A stretch of DNA of 29,207 nt from an uncultured Clostridia bacterium (GCA_934169575.1 CAKPOA010000017.1:1-29207); one strand, 5' to 3'. Numbered from the stretch's first letter, positions 16,559 to 24,539 are shown. Notes: generated from the sequence alone by a model not told the origin. Numbers and translations: made by a program.

Positions 16559-17770
16559 CATTTTTTTTGTATAATCTAAATTACTCCATGAATCTTTTCC
16601 ATATCCTAATGTATATATATTAGTTGCAAGTATATCTTTTTCCATCATTATTTTTAAATTTTTATTTGTATTATTATCCATAAATTTTTTAACTGATGTT
16701 ACAACATTTGCTTTTGGATTTTTCTTTTTAATTTCTGATATCATTTCTTTTCCTTTTTGATTAAATCCAAGTACTCTAATATATGGATTATATTTTTTTG
16801 ATATTGCCATATCTTTTTTAGTTATTTTTAATAATGAGTAAATCAATATCCTTTTTATTCTTGTATTTGTATATCTTTTTGATGACACAATATTAACAAA
16901 TTCATCAATTGTATTACATGAATTTGCAGCTTTTTTTATTAAATGTTCCATTCCTTCTGTCACATCTGGCATATTTGCAATTTCTTGTATACTCATATTT
17001 CTTAAATTATATAACATTATATTTTCAAATTGTGAAATATCATATATAAAATGCCCATTTTTCATTTCTTCTGTTAATATTGTGTATGATGCTGGTGTTG
17101 TTGTATTTTTAACCTCTTTCATTTTATTATATCTTATCATTTCTCTTATTGCTGTTGCACTTGCAATTTTTCCAGTATAATCTAATGTTAAATGTCCAGC
17201 ATCTTTTCTTTTTATACATATTGGATTTATTTTAGCTCTATGTTTTTTTATAGCTTTTAAATATTCAATTCCTAATATATTATTTGGTGATGAAATTATT
17301 GTAGAATATGATTTATCATTTAGATATTTTAAAATAGCTTCTTCTCTTGATCTTGGATATGATTTTCCATTTTGTAAACTTTCTTGTAAAAAATCCTTAT
17401 ATTCTTTTGGTTCATTATATAAAATATTTGCAACAATATTTAATTTATTTAAATCTTGTGTTTCTGTGCCAAAAGATATTGTATCAACAATTTTTAATGA
17501 ATTTAAAATTTTTATTGCTCCATCTGCAAAATTTTCTGCACTTGATACAGAATATATTGTTGGCAATTCTATTACTAAATCTGCTCCATTTTTTATTGCC
17601 ATTTCAGCTTTTGACCATTTGTCTATTATTGATGTTTCTCCTCTTTGCGTAAAGTTTCCGCCAATTATGGCTATTACTTTGTCTGCTTTTGATTTTTCTT
17701 TTGATTTTAATAGGTGATATAAATGCCCATTATGAAATGGGTTATATTCTGCTACTATTCCTAAAACCAT
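16541..17770 (-). CDS. tmcAL: tRNA(Met) cytidine acetate ligase (YlbM family)
   Basis: TmcAL activates acetate with ATP and acetylates C34 of elongator tRNA-Met, securing AUG reading. The N-terminal nucleotidyltransferase fold has GIVAEYNPFHNGHLYHL with the HXGH motif (His13, His16), followed by GGNFTQRGETSIIDKWSKAEMAIKNGADLVIELP and SFGTE, all characteristic of the family. The 409-aa length is normal. The start ATG 17770 has AAAGGGATTT before it and a TTGTAA-N17-TAAAAT promoter. The last residues, VTNHH, appear to be encoded by the end of a degraded palindromic element. Confidence 0.94.
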   Translation of the reverse strand: MVLGIVAEYNPFHNGHLYHLLKSKEKSKADKVIAIIGGNFTQRGETSIIDKWSKAEMAIKNGADLVIELPTIYSVSSAENFADGAIKILNSLKIVDTISFGTETQDLNKLNIVANILYNEPKEYKDFLQESLQNGKSYPRSREEAILKYLNDKSYSTIISSPNNILGIEYLKAIKKHRAKINPICIKRKDAGHLTLDYTGKIASATAIREMIRYNKMKEVKNTTTPASYTILTEEMKNGHFIYDISQFENIMLYNLRNMSIQEIANMPDVTEGMEHLIKKAANSCNTIDEFVNIVSSKRYTNTRIKRILIYSLLKITKKDMAISKKYNPYIRVLGFNQKGKEMISEIKKKNPKANVVTSVKKFMDNNTNKNLKIMMEKDILATNIYTLGYGKDSWSNLDYTKKMVTNHH

Positions 17771-17802
17771 ATTTAAAATCCCTTTCTTTTTCTTATGCTA
17801 TT

Positions 17803-17831
17803 ATTTTACTATATTATTTCTAAAATTACAA
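17803..17831 (-). promoter_or_regulatory. Promoter of tmcAL
   Basis: TTGTAA (17831-17826), 17-nt spacer, TAAAAT (17808-17803), 33 bp upstream of the tmcAL ATG and just beyond the thrS terminator. Confidence 0.72.
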
Positions 17832-17875
17832 TATTTTCTTGAATTTTTTTGACTATGATTTATTGTAAAATATTT

Positions 17876-17905
17876 AAGAGGAAATACAATTAAGCATTTC
17901 CTCTT
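17876..17905 (-). terminator. Intrinsic terminator of the thrS operon
   Basis: AAGAGGAAAT and ATTTCCTCTT pair perfectly (10 bp) around a 10-nt loop. AAATATTTT follows on the minus strand. It begins 5 bp after the thrS stop. Confidence 0.85.
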
Positions 17906-17909
17906 ATAA

Positions 17910-19802
17910 TTATTTTATATATTTTTCAACAAATTCATCTAATTTCATAGCACCTAAGTCACCATCAGTTCTTGAACGAACTCCAACAGAATTTGATTCA
18001 ACTTCTTTATCACCAATGATTAACATATAAGGTATTTTTTGCAATTGTGCTTCACGAATTTTGTAACCAATTTTTTCATTTCTATCATCAAATTCAACAC
18101 GTACATCTTTAGATTTTAATTGTTCAACTATTTTTTCAGCATAATTACTTTGTTTATCAGTAATATTTAAAACTTTTACTTGTACTGGTGCAAGCCATGT
18201 TGGGAAAGCACCTGCATAATGTTCAATTAAAATACCAATAAATCTTTCTATACTTCCAAAAATAACCCTATGAAGCATTACAGGTCTATGTTTTTCACCA
18301 TCTTCTCCAATATATGTTAAGTCAAACCTTTCTGGCATTTGGAAATCAAGTTGAATAGTTCCACATTGCCAATCTCTTCCTAAACAATCTTTAATATGGA
18401 AATCTATTTTAGGTCCGTAAAATGCACCATCACCTTCATTTAATTCATATGGCATATTTAAATCAACAAGAACTTTTTTAAGTGTTGATTCTGCAAGTTC
18501 CCATAACTCATCTGATCCCATAGAATCATCTGGTCTTGTAGATAATTCAATAGTATAATCAAATCCAAAAGTTTCTTTATAGATTTTATTAATTAATTTT
18601 ATCAAATCAGAAACTTCTTTTTCAATTTGTTCAGGCATACAGAATATATGTGCATCATCTTGTGTAAAACATCTTACTCTAAATAATCCATTTAATTCAC
18701 CAGATTTTTCATGTCTATGAACTAAACCTAATTCTCCTGCTCTTATTGGTAATTCTTTATATGAATGCAAATCATTTTTATAAACTAACATTCCACCTGG
18801 GCAATTCATTGGTTTTATTCCATAATCAGTATCATCAATTTTTGTTGTATACATATTTTCTTTATAATGATCCCAATGTCCAGATCTATGCCATAATTCT
18901 TCATTTAAAATCATTGGAGTTTTTATTTCAACATATCCATTTTCTCTATGTATTTTTCTCCAAAAATCCTCCAAAATATTTCTTACAACCATTCCTTTAG
19001 GTAAGAAAAATGGGAACCCAGGACCTTCAGGTGACATCATAAATAATCCTAATTCTTTTCCTAATTTTTTATGATCTCTTTTTTTAGCCTCTTCTAATAA
19101 ATGCAAATATTCTTCTAATTGACTTGCTTTTGGGTATGATATAGCATAAATTCTTTGCAACATTTTATTTTTCTCATCACCTCTCCAATATGCTCCTGAA
19201 GATGATAAGATTTTTATAGCTTTTACTTTTCCTGTACTCATTAAATGTGGGCCAGCACATAAGTCAACAAATTCTCCTTGTTTATAGAAAGATATTTCTT
19301 CACCATCTGGTAATTCTTTTATTAATTCAATTTTATATATCTCGCCTTTTTCTTCCATTAATTTTATTGCTTCTTTTCTTGATAAAGTAAATCTTTCAAT
19401 TGGCAAATCTTCCTTAATTATTTTCTTCATTTCTGTTTCGATTTTCTCTTTATCTTCATCTGAAAAATGCTTTTCTACATCAAAATCATAATAAAATCCA
19501 TCATCTATAGCTGGACCTATTGCAAGCTTAATTTCAGGATTTATTCTTTTTATTGCTTGAGCCATTATATGTGATGTTGTATGCCAATATGCCTTTTTCC
19601 CTTCTAAATCACTTTCAAATGTATGTATAACAAATTCACAATCATTATTTACAATATATCTTAAATCAACAACTTTTCCATCAACACTTGCACATGTTGC
19701 ATTTCTAGCCAACCCTTCACTTATACTTTTGGCAATTTCATATACGGTTTTTCCACTTTCAACCTCTTTAATATTTCCATCTTTTAATTTTAATTTTACC
19801 AT
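17910..19802 (-). CDS. thrS: Threonyl-tRNA synthetase
   Basis: ThrRS charges tRNA-Thr. Order: TGS domain (MVKLKLKDGNIKEVESGKTVYEIAKSI), editing domain with HTTSHIMAQA and the HxxxH/Cys site (FVDLCAGPHL), class II catalytic core with motif 2 FRVRCFTQDDAHIFC and zinc ligand MNCPG, motif 3 (HRVIFGSIERFIGILIEH) and the anticodon-binding domain. I place the start at ATG 19802, preceded by AAAGGAG, giving 630 aa; a longer upstream reading adds 20 lysine-rich residues with no ribosome site. No T-box leader is present: only about 70 bp separate it from tsaC. The tRNA-Thr(UGU) carrying a group I intron is encoded in the same window. Confidence 0.97.
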   Translation of the reverse strand: MVKLKLKDGNIKEVESGKTVYEIAKSISEGLARNATCASVDGKVVDLRYIVNNDCEFVIHTFESDLEGKKAYWHTTSHIMAQAIKRINPEIKLAIGPAIDDGFYYDFDVEKHFSDEDKEKIETEMKKIIKEDLPIERFTLSRKEAIKLMEEKGEIYKIELIKELPDGEEISFYKQGEFVDLCAGPHLMSTGKVKAIKILSSSGAYWRGDEKNKMLQRIYAISYPKASQLEEYLHLLEEAKKRDHKKLGKELGLFMMSPEGPGFPFFLPKGMVVRNILEDFWRKIHRENGYVEIKTPMILNEELWHRSGHWDHYKENMYTTKIDDTDYGIKPMNCPGGMLVYKNDLHSYKELPIRAGELGLVHRHEKSGELNGLFRVRCFTQDDAHIFCMPEQIEKEVSDLIKLINKIYKETFGFDYTIELSTRPDDSMGSDELWELAESTLKKVLVDLNMPYELNEGDGAFYGPKIDFHIKDCLGRDWQCGTIQLDFQMPERFDLTYIGEDGEKHRPVMLHRVIFGSIERFIGILIEHYAGAFPTWLAPVQVKVLNITDKQSNYAEKIVEQLKSKDVRVEFDDRNEKIGYKIREAQLQKIPYMLIIGDKEVESNSVGVRSRTDGDLGAMKLDEFVEKYIK

Positions 19803-19871
19803 TGTTATCTCCTTTCCTGTCTTCTCTTTTTTTATGTTAATATAATACCTCTTTTTTTTCAATTTGTCAAT

Positions 19872-20474
19872 TTATTTTTCTATTATTTCAAGAATTTGTT
19901 TTAACAAAATTGGACCTTCTCTTAAAATTTTTATATTGTCAGATGTACAATCAACAATAGTGCTACTTTTTCCAAAGAAAACTTCACCTTCCATAATTCC
20001 ATCTAATGTAGGACATGATTTTTCAATTTCATATAATGAGGTACATGCAGGTTCACCACTTTGATTGGCACTACTCATAAATATTGGGCACTCTGTTTTT
20101 CTTATTAATTCTTCTATACATTTTGATGTTGCCATTCTGATTGCAATTGTATTTTTTCCATTTGTAATATAATCAGAAACTTCGGGCTTTTTGGGCAAAA
20201 TTACAGTAATAGGACCTGGCATAAAATTACTAATTAAAAGCTCTGCCTTTTCATTTACTATAGCAATACTTTTTATTTGTTCTTCATCAGCACACATTAC
20301 AGGAAGTGGTTTGTTATAAGGTCTATTTTTAATCTTTATCAAATTATCATATGCTTTTTTTGAACATATTCTTGCACATAATCCATATACAGTGTCAGTA
20401 GGTACACTAATTACGCCATCATTTTTTAGTATTTCAGCAAGCTTTGTTGTTTCATTTTGTCTATATATTTTCAT
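19872..20474 (-). CDS. Threonylcarbamoyl-AMP synthase, TsaC/Sua5/YwlC family
   Basis: Enzymes of this family make threonylcarbamoyl-AMP from threonine, bicarbonate and ATP, the first step of t6A37 formation on ANN-decoding tRNAs. Seen here: ISVPTDTVYGLCARI (YrdC-domain nucleotide site), IKNRPYNKPLPVM, PGPITVILPKK, TIAIRMATSKCIEELI and SANQSGEPACTS. From ATG 20474 (behind AGGGAAGTG) the product is 200 aa, so it is the short TsaC type without a Sua5 extension. A GTG three codons earlier is less well placed. Its product modifies A37, the nucleotide directly after the intron site in tRNA-Thr. It is co-directional with thrS. Confidence 0.94.
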   Translation of the reverse strand: MKIYRQNETTKLAEILKNDGVISVPTDTVYGLCARICSKKAYDNLIKIKNRPYNKPLPVMCADEEQIKSIAIVNEKAELLISNFMPGPITVILPKKPEVSDYITNGKNTIAIRMATSKCIEELIRKTECPIFMSSANQSGEPACTSLYEIEKSCPTLDGIMEGEVFFGKSSTIVDCTSDNIKILREGPILLKQILEIIEK

Positions 20475-20499
20475 ATCTATCACTTCCCTGTGTTACTAT

Positions 20500-20685
20500 T
20501 TATTTATTCAATTCTTTTAAAAGATCTTCAACATCAATTCCATGAACTTCACAAGCTTCTTCTAAAGATTCCATTTGAGAAGCTGGGCAACTTAAACAAT
20601 GCATTCCTGCCTCTAATAAAATATCTGCCTTTTCAGGTGCTTTTTCTAATATATCACCAATAAGAGTTTCTTTTTTAAATTCCAT
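20500..20685 (-). CDS. DUF1858-domain small protein
   Basis: The 61-aa protein matches the DUF1858 redox-disulfide family: an N-terminal helix (KKETLIGDILEKAPEKADILLEAGMHC), a CXXC pair in HCLSCPAS (Cys30, Cys33) and the conserved tail SLEEACEVHGIDVEDLLKELN. The family is common in anaerobes and is often found near hybrid cluster proteins; its biochemical role is not settled. The start ATG 20685 follows AAAGGAGAATTT. It heads the string with tsaC and thrS, and its inferred 5' leader contains an entire 210-bp palindromic element. Confidence 0.88.
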   Translation of the reverse strand: MEFKKETLIGDILEKAPEKADILLEAGMHCLSCPASQMESLEEACEVHGIDVEDLLKELNK

Positions 20686-20714
20686 AAATTCTCCTTTCTG
20701 ACAAATTAATATTT

Positions 20715-20722
20715 GTCCACAT
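20715..20722 (+). repeat. Left target-site duplication of the palindromic element
   Basis: GTCCACAT, repeated exactly at 20933-20940 on the other side of the element. The duplication marks an insertion event. Confidence 0.8.
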
Positions 20723-20932
20723 ATTACTAGTCAGCCTTTTTAAATTTATTAGCAAAATATGTATATGGAATTATTTTTTAATACTGCGTAAGCGATCAAA
20801 CGAATGAAATGAGTGCGATTGGAGCAATTTTCATTATATTTATTTTTAATATGGAAATTGCGACTGCAAAGTATGTAAAAATAATTCCATATACATATTT
20901 AGACTTTATTTACTTTTAGGCTGACTAGTAAC
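20723..20932 (+). mobile_element. Intact 210-bp palindromic MITE-like element
   Basis: The terminal inverted repeats TTACTAGTCAGCCT (20724-20737) and AGGCTGACTAGTAA (20918-20931) are perfect over 14 bp. Inner arms pair again at about 20753-20785 and 20871-20901 (ATATGTATATGGAATTATT with its complement). The core, starting GCGTAAGCGATCAAACGA, contains a third inverted repeat GCAATTTTCAT/ATGGAAATTGC. The whole element is flanked by the 8-bp direct repeat GTCCACAT. It has no ORF, so it must be moved in trans, if it still moves. It occupies most of the 332-bp gap between the DUF1858 gene and the rightward operon. Confidence 0.85.
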
Positions 20933-20940
20933 GTCCACAT
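20933..20940 (+). repeat. Right target-site duplication of the palindromic element
   Basis: GTCCACAT, identical to 20715-20722. Confidence 0.8.
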
Positions 20941-20944
20941 AAAA

Positions 20945-20973
20945 ATTTTACCACGAATTTTCAAAAAAGTCTA
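20945..20973 (-). promoter_or_regulatory. Leftward promoter for DUF1858-tsaC-thrS
   Basis: TAGACT (20973-20968), 17-nt spacer, TAAAAT (20950-20945) on the minus strand. Transcription would start near 20938, at the very edge of the MITE-like element, so the element would be transcribed as leader RNA. The -35 hexamer shares the sequence TCTAGA with the rightward promoter. Confidence 0.65.
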
Positions 20974-21000
20974 GACAAAACGAAAAAAAAGTAGTATTAT
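20972..21000 (+). promoter_or_regulatory. Rightward promoter of the T4SS-like/dnaD/dnaC operon
   Basis: TAGACA (20972-20977), 17-nt spacer, TATTAT (20995-21000), about 13 bp before the AAGGTGGTGA ribosome site of the first gene. It is back-to-back with the leftward promoter. Confidence 0.7.
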
Positions 21001-21018
21001 ATATAAAATTGCAAGGTG

Positions 21019-21201
21019 GTGAGTAACATAAATAATTTAATCAATTTATTTTTTATATCATTTATTATTAATATTTTTTTCTTAATTTATACAATCTACA
21101 ATTTTTTTGAAACAAAAATATTTTTTCAAGAACAAGGTTCTAAATTAAAAATCAAGAAAAAACTTTTAGAAAAACGGAAAGGAGCAAGAAAATTCAAATA
21201 A
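21019..21201 (+). CDS. Short single-span membrane protein, first gene of the T4SS-like operon
   Basis: About 57-60 aa with a hydrophobic stretch (INLFFISFIINIFFLIYTIYNFF) followed by a strongly basic tail rich in Lys/Arg (KLKIKKKLLEKRKGARKFK). The expected topology is one membrane helix with a cytoplasmic C-terminus. I do not recognise a family. The start is uncertain: AAGGTGGTGA at 21013-21022 is a near-perfect Shine-Dalgarno sequence, but the GTG codons at 21016 and 21019 overlap it, and the only well-spaced in-frame triplet is ATA at 21028. The stop overlaps the beginning of the next gene, implying translational coupling. A role as accessory to the coupling protein is a guess from position only. 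Confidence 0.55.
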   Translation: MSNINNLINLFFISFIINIFFLIYTIYNFFETKIFFQEQGSKLKIKKKLLEKRKGARKFK

Positions 21202-22886
21202 AACTATTTTTTAGAATATCATTTATAATCATTTTTTTAAATATTTCAATTTTAATTATTAGTCAAATTTTATATCCATTATACACATCAAATCATGTTA
21301 TAATAACATATGGTCTTGAACCTTTTGATATTGCAGAAAGATATCCAGATAAATGGGATATTTTAAAAAAAACATATATGATTATTTTTCTTTTTTCAAA
21401 TATCTTATATGCAAATAATATATTTGTATATTTTTATAAATTATATAATAAGCACTCTTCAAAACCTAAAAAAGATAATGAAATATCAAATAAATTAAAT
21501 TTGCTTATTGGATATGATAAATCTCAAAATGAAAATATATATTTACCTGAATCTGGTCTTTATCAAAATTTTCTTATTACAGGAACAATCGGCTCTGGAA
21601 AAACAAGCTCAGCAATGTATCCTTTTACTAATCAATTTTTAAAATATAATAGTTTAAATCCTGATAAAAAAATAGGTATGTTAATTTTAGATGTTAAAGG
21701 AAACTATTATAATCAAGTAAAAGAATATGCAAAAAAATATGGAATTTTAAAAGATGTTTTAGTAATTGAACTTGGAGGAAAGATCAAATATAATCCTTTA
21801 CACAAACCAAATTTGAAACCTACAGTAATTGCTAATCGACTAAAAACTATTTTAACATTATTTTCAGAAAATAATTCTGAAAGCTATTGGTTAGATAAAG
21901 CTGAACAAGTTTTAGCTGAAGCAATAAAATTGTGTCGAATGTATAATAATGGATATGTTACATTTAAAGAAATTCATAAAATTGTAGTTGATGAAAACTA
22001 TTATAAAGAAAAAATATCAGACTTAAGAGAAATGTTTTTACAAGGCAAATTGTCTAAAAAGCAAATTTATGACTTAAATTCTGCATTAGAATTTTTTCAA
22101 AGAGAATATGAAAAATTAGACTCAAGAACACTTGGAATATTAAAATCTGAAATTACAAGAATTACAAATACATTTATATCAGATTATGAAGTTAGCAGAA
22201 CTTTTAGTCCTTCTAAAGAAGAACTAAACTTTAAGGGTTTTAACAGTGTTTTAAATAATGGCAAAATTGTTGTTTTAAATATGAATATTACAGAATATAA
22301 AAATTTATCAAAAATTATTTCTGCATATTTAAAACTTGATTTTCAAACAGATGTTATGATGGCTTTAGCAAAGGGAAATCCTAAAACCACTGTATTTATT
22401 TGTGATGAATATGCAGAATATGTTACCAAAACAGATAGTGACTTTTTCTCTCTAAGTAGAGAAGCTAAATGCATAAATATTGTTAGTACACAAAGCTATT
22501 CATCACTAAAAAACACCTTAAAAGATGATACTTCTGTAAAAGTTATATGTCAAAATTTAATAAACAAAATTTGGTTTAGAACAGATGATATTTTTACTAT
22601 TGAAGAAGCACAAAAACAACTTGGAAAAGAAGATAAAATCAAAACTTCACAAAATATATCTGAAAATGCAAAAGAAACAAAATATAATTATTTTACACAT
22701 GGTTTTAAATCTAAAAATTCTAGTGTTTCTGAAAGCCTTAATATTTATACTCAAAATGATTATGTTTATGATACTAATTTTTTTACACAAAATTTAGAAA
22801 CTTTTACTGCTCTTGCTTTTTTATCTGATGGAAATAAAATCATGAAACCAAAAAAATTAAATTTATTTCCATATTTTTTAGAATAA
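21192..22886 (+). CDS. VirD4/TraG-family type IV coupling ATPase
   Basis: Coupling proteins of this family bring DNA or protein substrates to a type IV secretion channel. The first ATG (21378) lies inside the membrane region and lacks a ribosome site. The frame is open upstream and encodes a helix, ISFIIIFLNISILIISQILY, a loop with GLEPFDIAERYPDKWD and a second helix around MIIFLFSNILYANNIFVYFY: the two-helix anchor expected of VirD4. GGAG at 21181-21184 is seven nt before ATT 21192, used here as a provisional start (564 aa). The ATPase has Walker A GTIGSGKTSSAMYPF (about 131) and Walker B TVFICDEYAEYV (about 400), then STQSYSSL. The all-alpha domain looks short. No VirB4 or relaxase gene accompanies it. 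Confidence 0.85.
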   Translation: MQIKLFFRISFIIIFLNISILIISQILYPLYTSNHVIITYGLEPFDIAERYPDKWDILKKTYMIIFLFSNILYANNIFVYFYKLYNKHSSKPKKDNEISNKLNLLIGYDKSQNENIYLPESGLYQNFLITGTIGSGKTSSAMYPFTNQFLKYNSLNPDKKIGMLILDVKGNYYNQVKEYAKKYGILKDVLVIELGGKIKYNPLHKPNLKPTVIANRLKTILTLFSENNSESYWLDKAEQVLAEAIKLCRMYNNGYVTFKEIHKIVVDENYYKEKISDLREMFLQGKLSKKQIYDLNSALEFFQREYEKLDSRTLGILKSEITRITNTFISDYEVSRTFSPSKEELNFKGFNSVLNNGKIVVLNMNITEYKNLSKIISAYLKLDFQTDVMMALAKGNPKTTVFICDEYAEYVTKTDSDFFSLSREAKCINIVSTQSYSSLKNTLKDDTSVKVICQNLINKIWFRTDDIFTIEEAQKQLGKEDKIKTSQNISENAKETKYNYFTHGFKSKNSSVSESLNIYTQNDYVYDTNFFTQNLETFTALAFLSDGNKIMKPKKLNLFPYFLE

Positions 22887-22923
22887 TTTTTAGTTACTTT
22901 TTAGTAACAGATTGGAGGTTATA

Positions 22924-23253
22924 TTGAATAAAAAAATATTATTTTTTTATATATTTATTTTATTGTTTTCTTTATGTTTTATTTTTTGTTTTAGTGGAAA
23001 TTGTTTTGCAAGTACCCCAAAATTAATATCTAAACTTGATGGTGCTTTTAAAAATATTGAAGATTGGATTATTAAACTTGCAACTCCTGCTGCAGCTGTA
23101 GCTGTAGGTACAGGTGTATTTATGAAAAAATTTAGTTTTGGTGATGAAGAAAGAATTAGAATGGGAAAAAAAATTATCAGAACATCTCTTTTTTCATATG
23201 GATTTATCTTAGCAATTGACCTAATATTGTCTGCTATTGAATCTTTGATATAA
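22924..23253 (+). CDS. VirB2/TrbC-like pilin subunit
   Basis: A 109-aa protein starting at TTG 22924, five nt after GGAGG. It has a Sec-type signal (MNKKILFFYIFILLFSLCFIFCF) with likely cleavage near CFAS, and two membrane segments (WIIKLATPAAAVAVGTGVFM and SLFSYGFILAIDLILSAIESLI) separated by a short charged loop FSFGDEERIRMGKK. This layout, with a Gly/Ala-rich first helix and a basic turn, is that of VirB2/TrbC pilins in Gram-positive conjugation systems. It lies between the coupling ATPase and a VirB6-like protein, as in many clostridial ICEs. Function as a pilus or channel subunit is inferred from architecture. Confidence 0.72.
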   Translation: MNKKILFFYIFILLFSLCFIFCFSGNCFASTPKLISKLDGAFKNIEDWIIKLATPAAAVAVGTGVFMKKFSFGDEERIRMGKKIIRTSLFSYGFILAIDLILSAIESLI

Positions 23254-23281
23254 TTTTTACTAGGAGGGAACAAATTTACTA

Positions 23282-24157
23282 ATGGAAAACAGTTCAAATA
23301 TTAGTTCTTTAATTATTGAAACAATTAATACAATTTTTCATAATTTGTTTTCATCAATTGACACAAATTTATATGATATACTTGATGAACTTACATTTAT
23401 CAATTCAGATATTTTAAGTGATAAATATTTTGGTAAAATTTTTGGTACATCTGCTTCAAATGGAATATTACTTATTTCAAATTCTTTGTTAATTGGTTTT
23501 ATTCTATATTTTGCAGTAAAATATTTATCTTCTAATTTCACATATTCAAAAATTGAAAATCCTGTACAATTTTTTCTTAAATTAGTAATTTACGGTATTT
23601 GTATGAATTGTTCTTATTTTTTAATTGAACAAGTTTTAGATATTAATTCATATATTTCAGAGATAATTAAGAGTATTGGTGAAGATTTGTTTAAACAAAA
23701 TATTTGTTTTTCAAATTTAATTAATAATATAAATAATAATTTAAAAGTAAATGATGATAATTTAAACATTTTTTCTATTGATGGTTTAATAAAAAGTACA
23801 ATGACAATATCACTTTTAAACCTTGTTACTGCATATGCTTTAAGATATATAATGGTTAAGATTTTTATTTTACTTTCACCTTTTGCAATTTTATCTTTGT
23901 GTTTAGAAAATACATCTTGGTTCTTTAAATTATGGTATAAAAATCTTTTTTCTTTATTATTTATTCAAATTATTGTTTCTATTGTTTTGTTATTATTATT
24001 TTCTATAGATTATACAGCGAACAATTTACTTACTAAATTTATTTATATTGGTGGTATATATGCCTTAATTAAAGCTAACTCTTTTGTTAGAGAATTTATG
24101 ATGGGTTCTGGAATATCTACAAATACTCCAGCAAATTTTGGTGGAATACGAAAATAA
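23282..24157 (+). CDS. VirB6/TrbL-like polytopic membrane protein
   Basis: The 291-aa protein has about five to six hydrophobic segments: GILLISNSLLIGFILYFAV, FFLKLVIYGICMNCSYFLI, a long block containing MVKIFILLSPFAILSLCL, LLFIQIIVSIVLLLLF and FIYIGGIYALIKANS. The motif of a membrane helix ending LSPFAIL..CL followed by W.K.W.K.....L.IQ is typical of VirB6/TrbL proteins, which form the inner-membrane channel of type IV secretion systems. The C-terminus is short and glycine-rich (MMGSGISTNTPANFGG). ATG 23282 follows AGGAGGGAACAAATTTACTA. Position after the pilin gene supports the call. Confidence 0.72.
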   Translation: MENSSNISSLIIETINTIFHNLFSSIDTNLYDILDELTFINSDILSDKYFGKIFGTSASNGILLISNSLLIGFILYFAVKYLSSNFTYSKIENPVQFFLKLVIYGICMNCSYFLIEQVLDINSYISEIIKSIGEDLFKQNICFSNLINNINNNLKVNDDNLNIFSIDGLIKSTMTISLLNLVTAYALRYIMVKIFILLSPFAILSLCLENTSWFFKLWYKNLFSLLFIQIIVSIVLLLLFSIDYTANNLLTKFIYIGGIYALIKANSFVREFMMGSGISTNTPANFGGIRK

Positions 24158-24189
24158 TACAAAAATATTTACTATAAGGAGTGTGATTT

Positions 24190-24510
24190 ATGAAATTTAT
24201 ATTTCCACAAAATTATAATTTTAATTCAAAAATATTAGGCATTATTGAATATTCATCAATTCTCTTAGATATTGTTTGGGCAATATTTTTATGGATAATT
24301 TTAAGTCTTAATTTTGTAACTTTAAATATTAAAATATTTTTATTTATTATTTTATTTTTTCCTGTTTTTATTTTTAGTATTGTTGGAATTAATGGTGAAA
24401 ATATTTTGTATGTAATTTCATATGTTTTTAAATATTGCTTAAAACAAAAAATTATTATTTATGAAAAAAATGTAGAATTTGATTGCAAAAATACTCAAAA
24501 AGTTATATAA
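24190..24510 (+). CDS. PrgI-like small membrane protein
   Basis: A 106-aa protein with the N-terminal pattern FPQNYNFNSKILGI followed by two adjacent membrane helices (about 25-45 and 49-68) and a short cytoplasmic tail ending in charged residues. This resembles the PrgI/TcpE-type proteins that in Gram-positive conjugation systems are encoded just before the VirB4-class ATPase. Here that ATPase gene is missing and DnaD follows instead. ATG 24190 follows AAGGAGTGTGATTT. The family call rests on the P-NY...KI.G motif, the two-helix layout and gene order; other small membrane proteins are possible. Confidence 0.55.
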   Translation: MKFIFPQNYNFNSKILGIIEYSSILLDIVWAIFLWIILSLNFVTLNIKIFLFIILFFPVFIFSIVGINGENILYVISYVFKYCLKQKIIIYEKNVEFDCKNTQKVI

Positions 24511-24539
24511 TGCAAATAGAAATTTTTAAGGAGATGGCA

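Noticed and set aside
19803..20940. T-box riboswitch controlling thrS
   Set aside because: Only about 70 bp separate tsaC and thrS, and the leader upstream of the DUF1858 gene is filled by the palindromic element. No T-box bulge sequence or specifier stem is visible.
6640..20940. CRISPR array from the repeated GCGTAAGC motif
   Set aside because: There are only four copies, kilobases apart between unrelated genes, without regular spacers.
22892..22910. Terminator between the VirD4-like and pilin genes
   Set aside because: GTTACT/AGTAAC can form a 6-bp stem, but it is AT-rich with no T-tract after it, and the pilin ribosome site follows at once.
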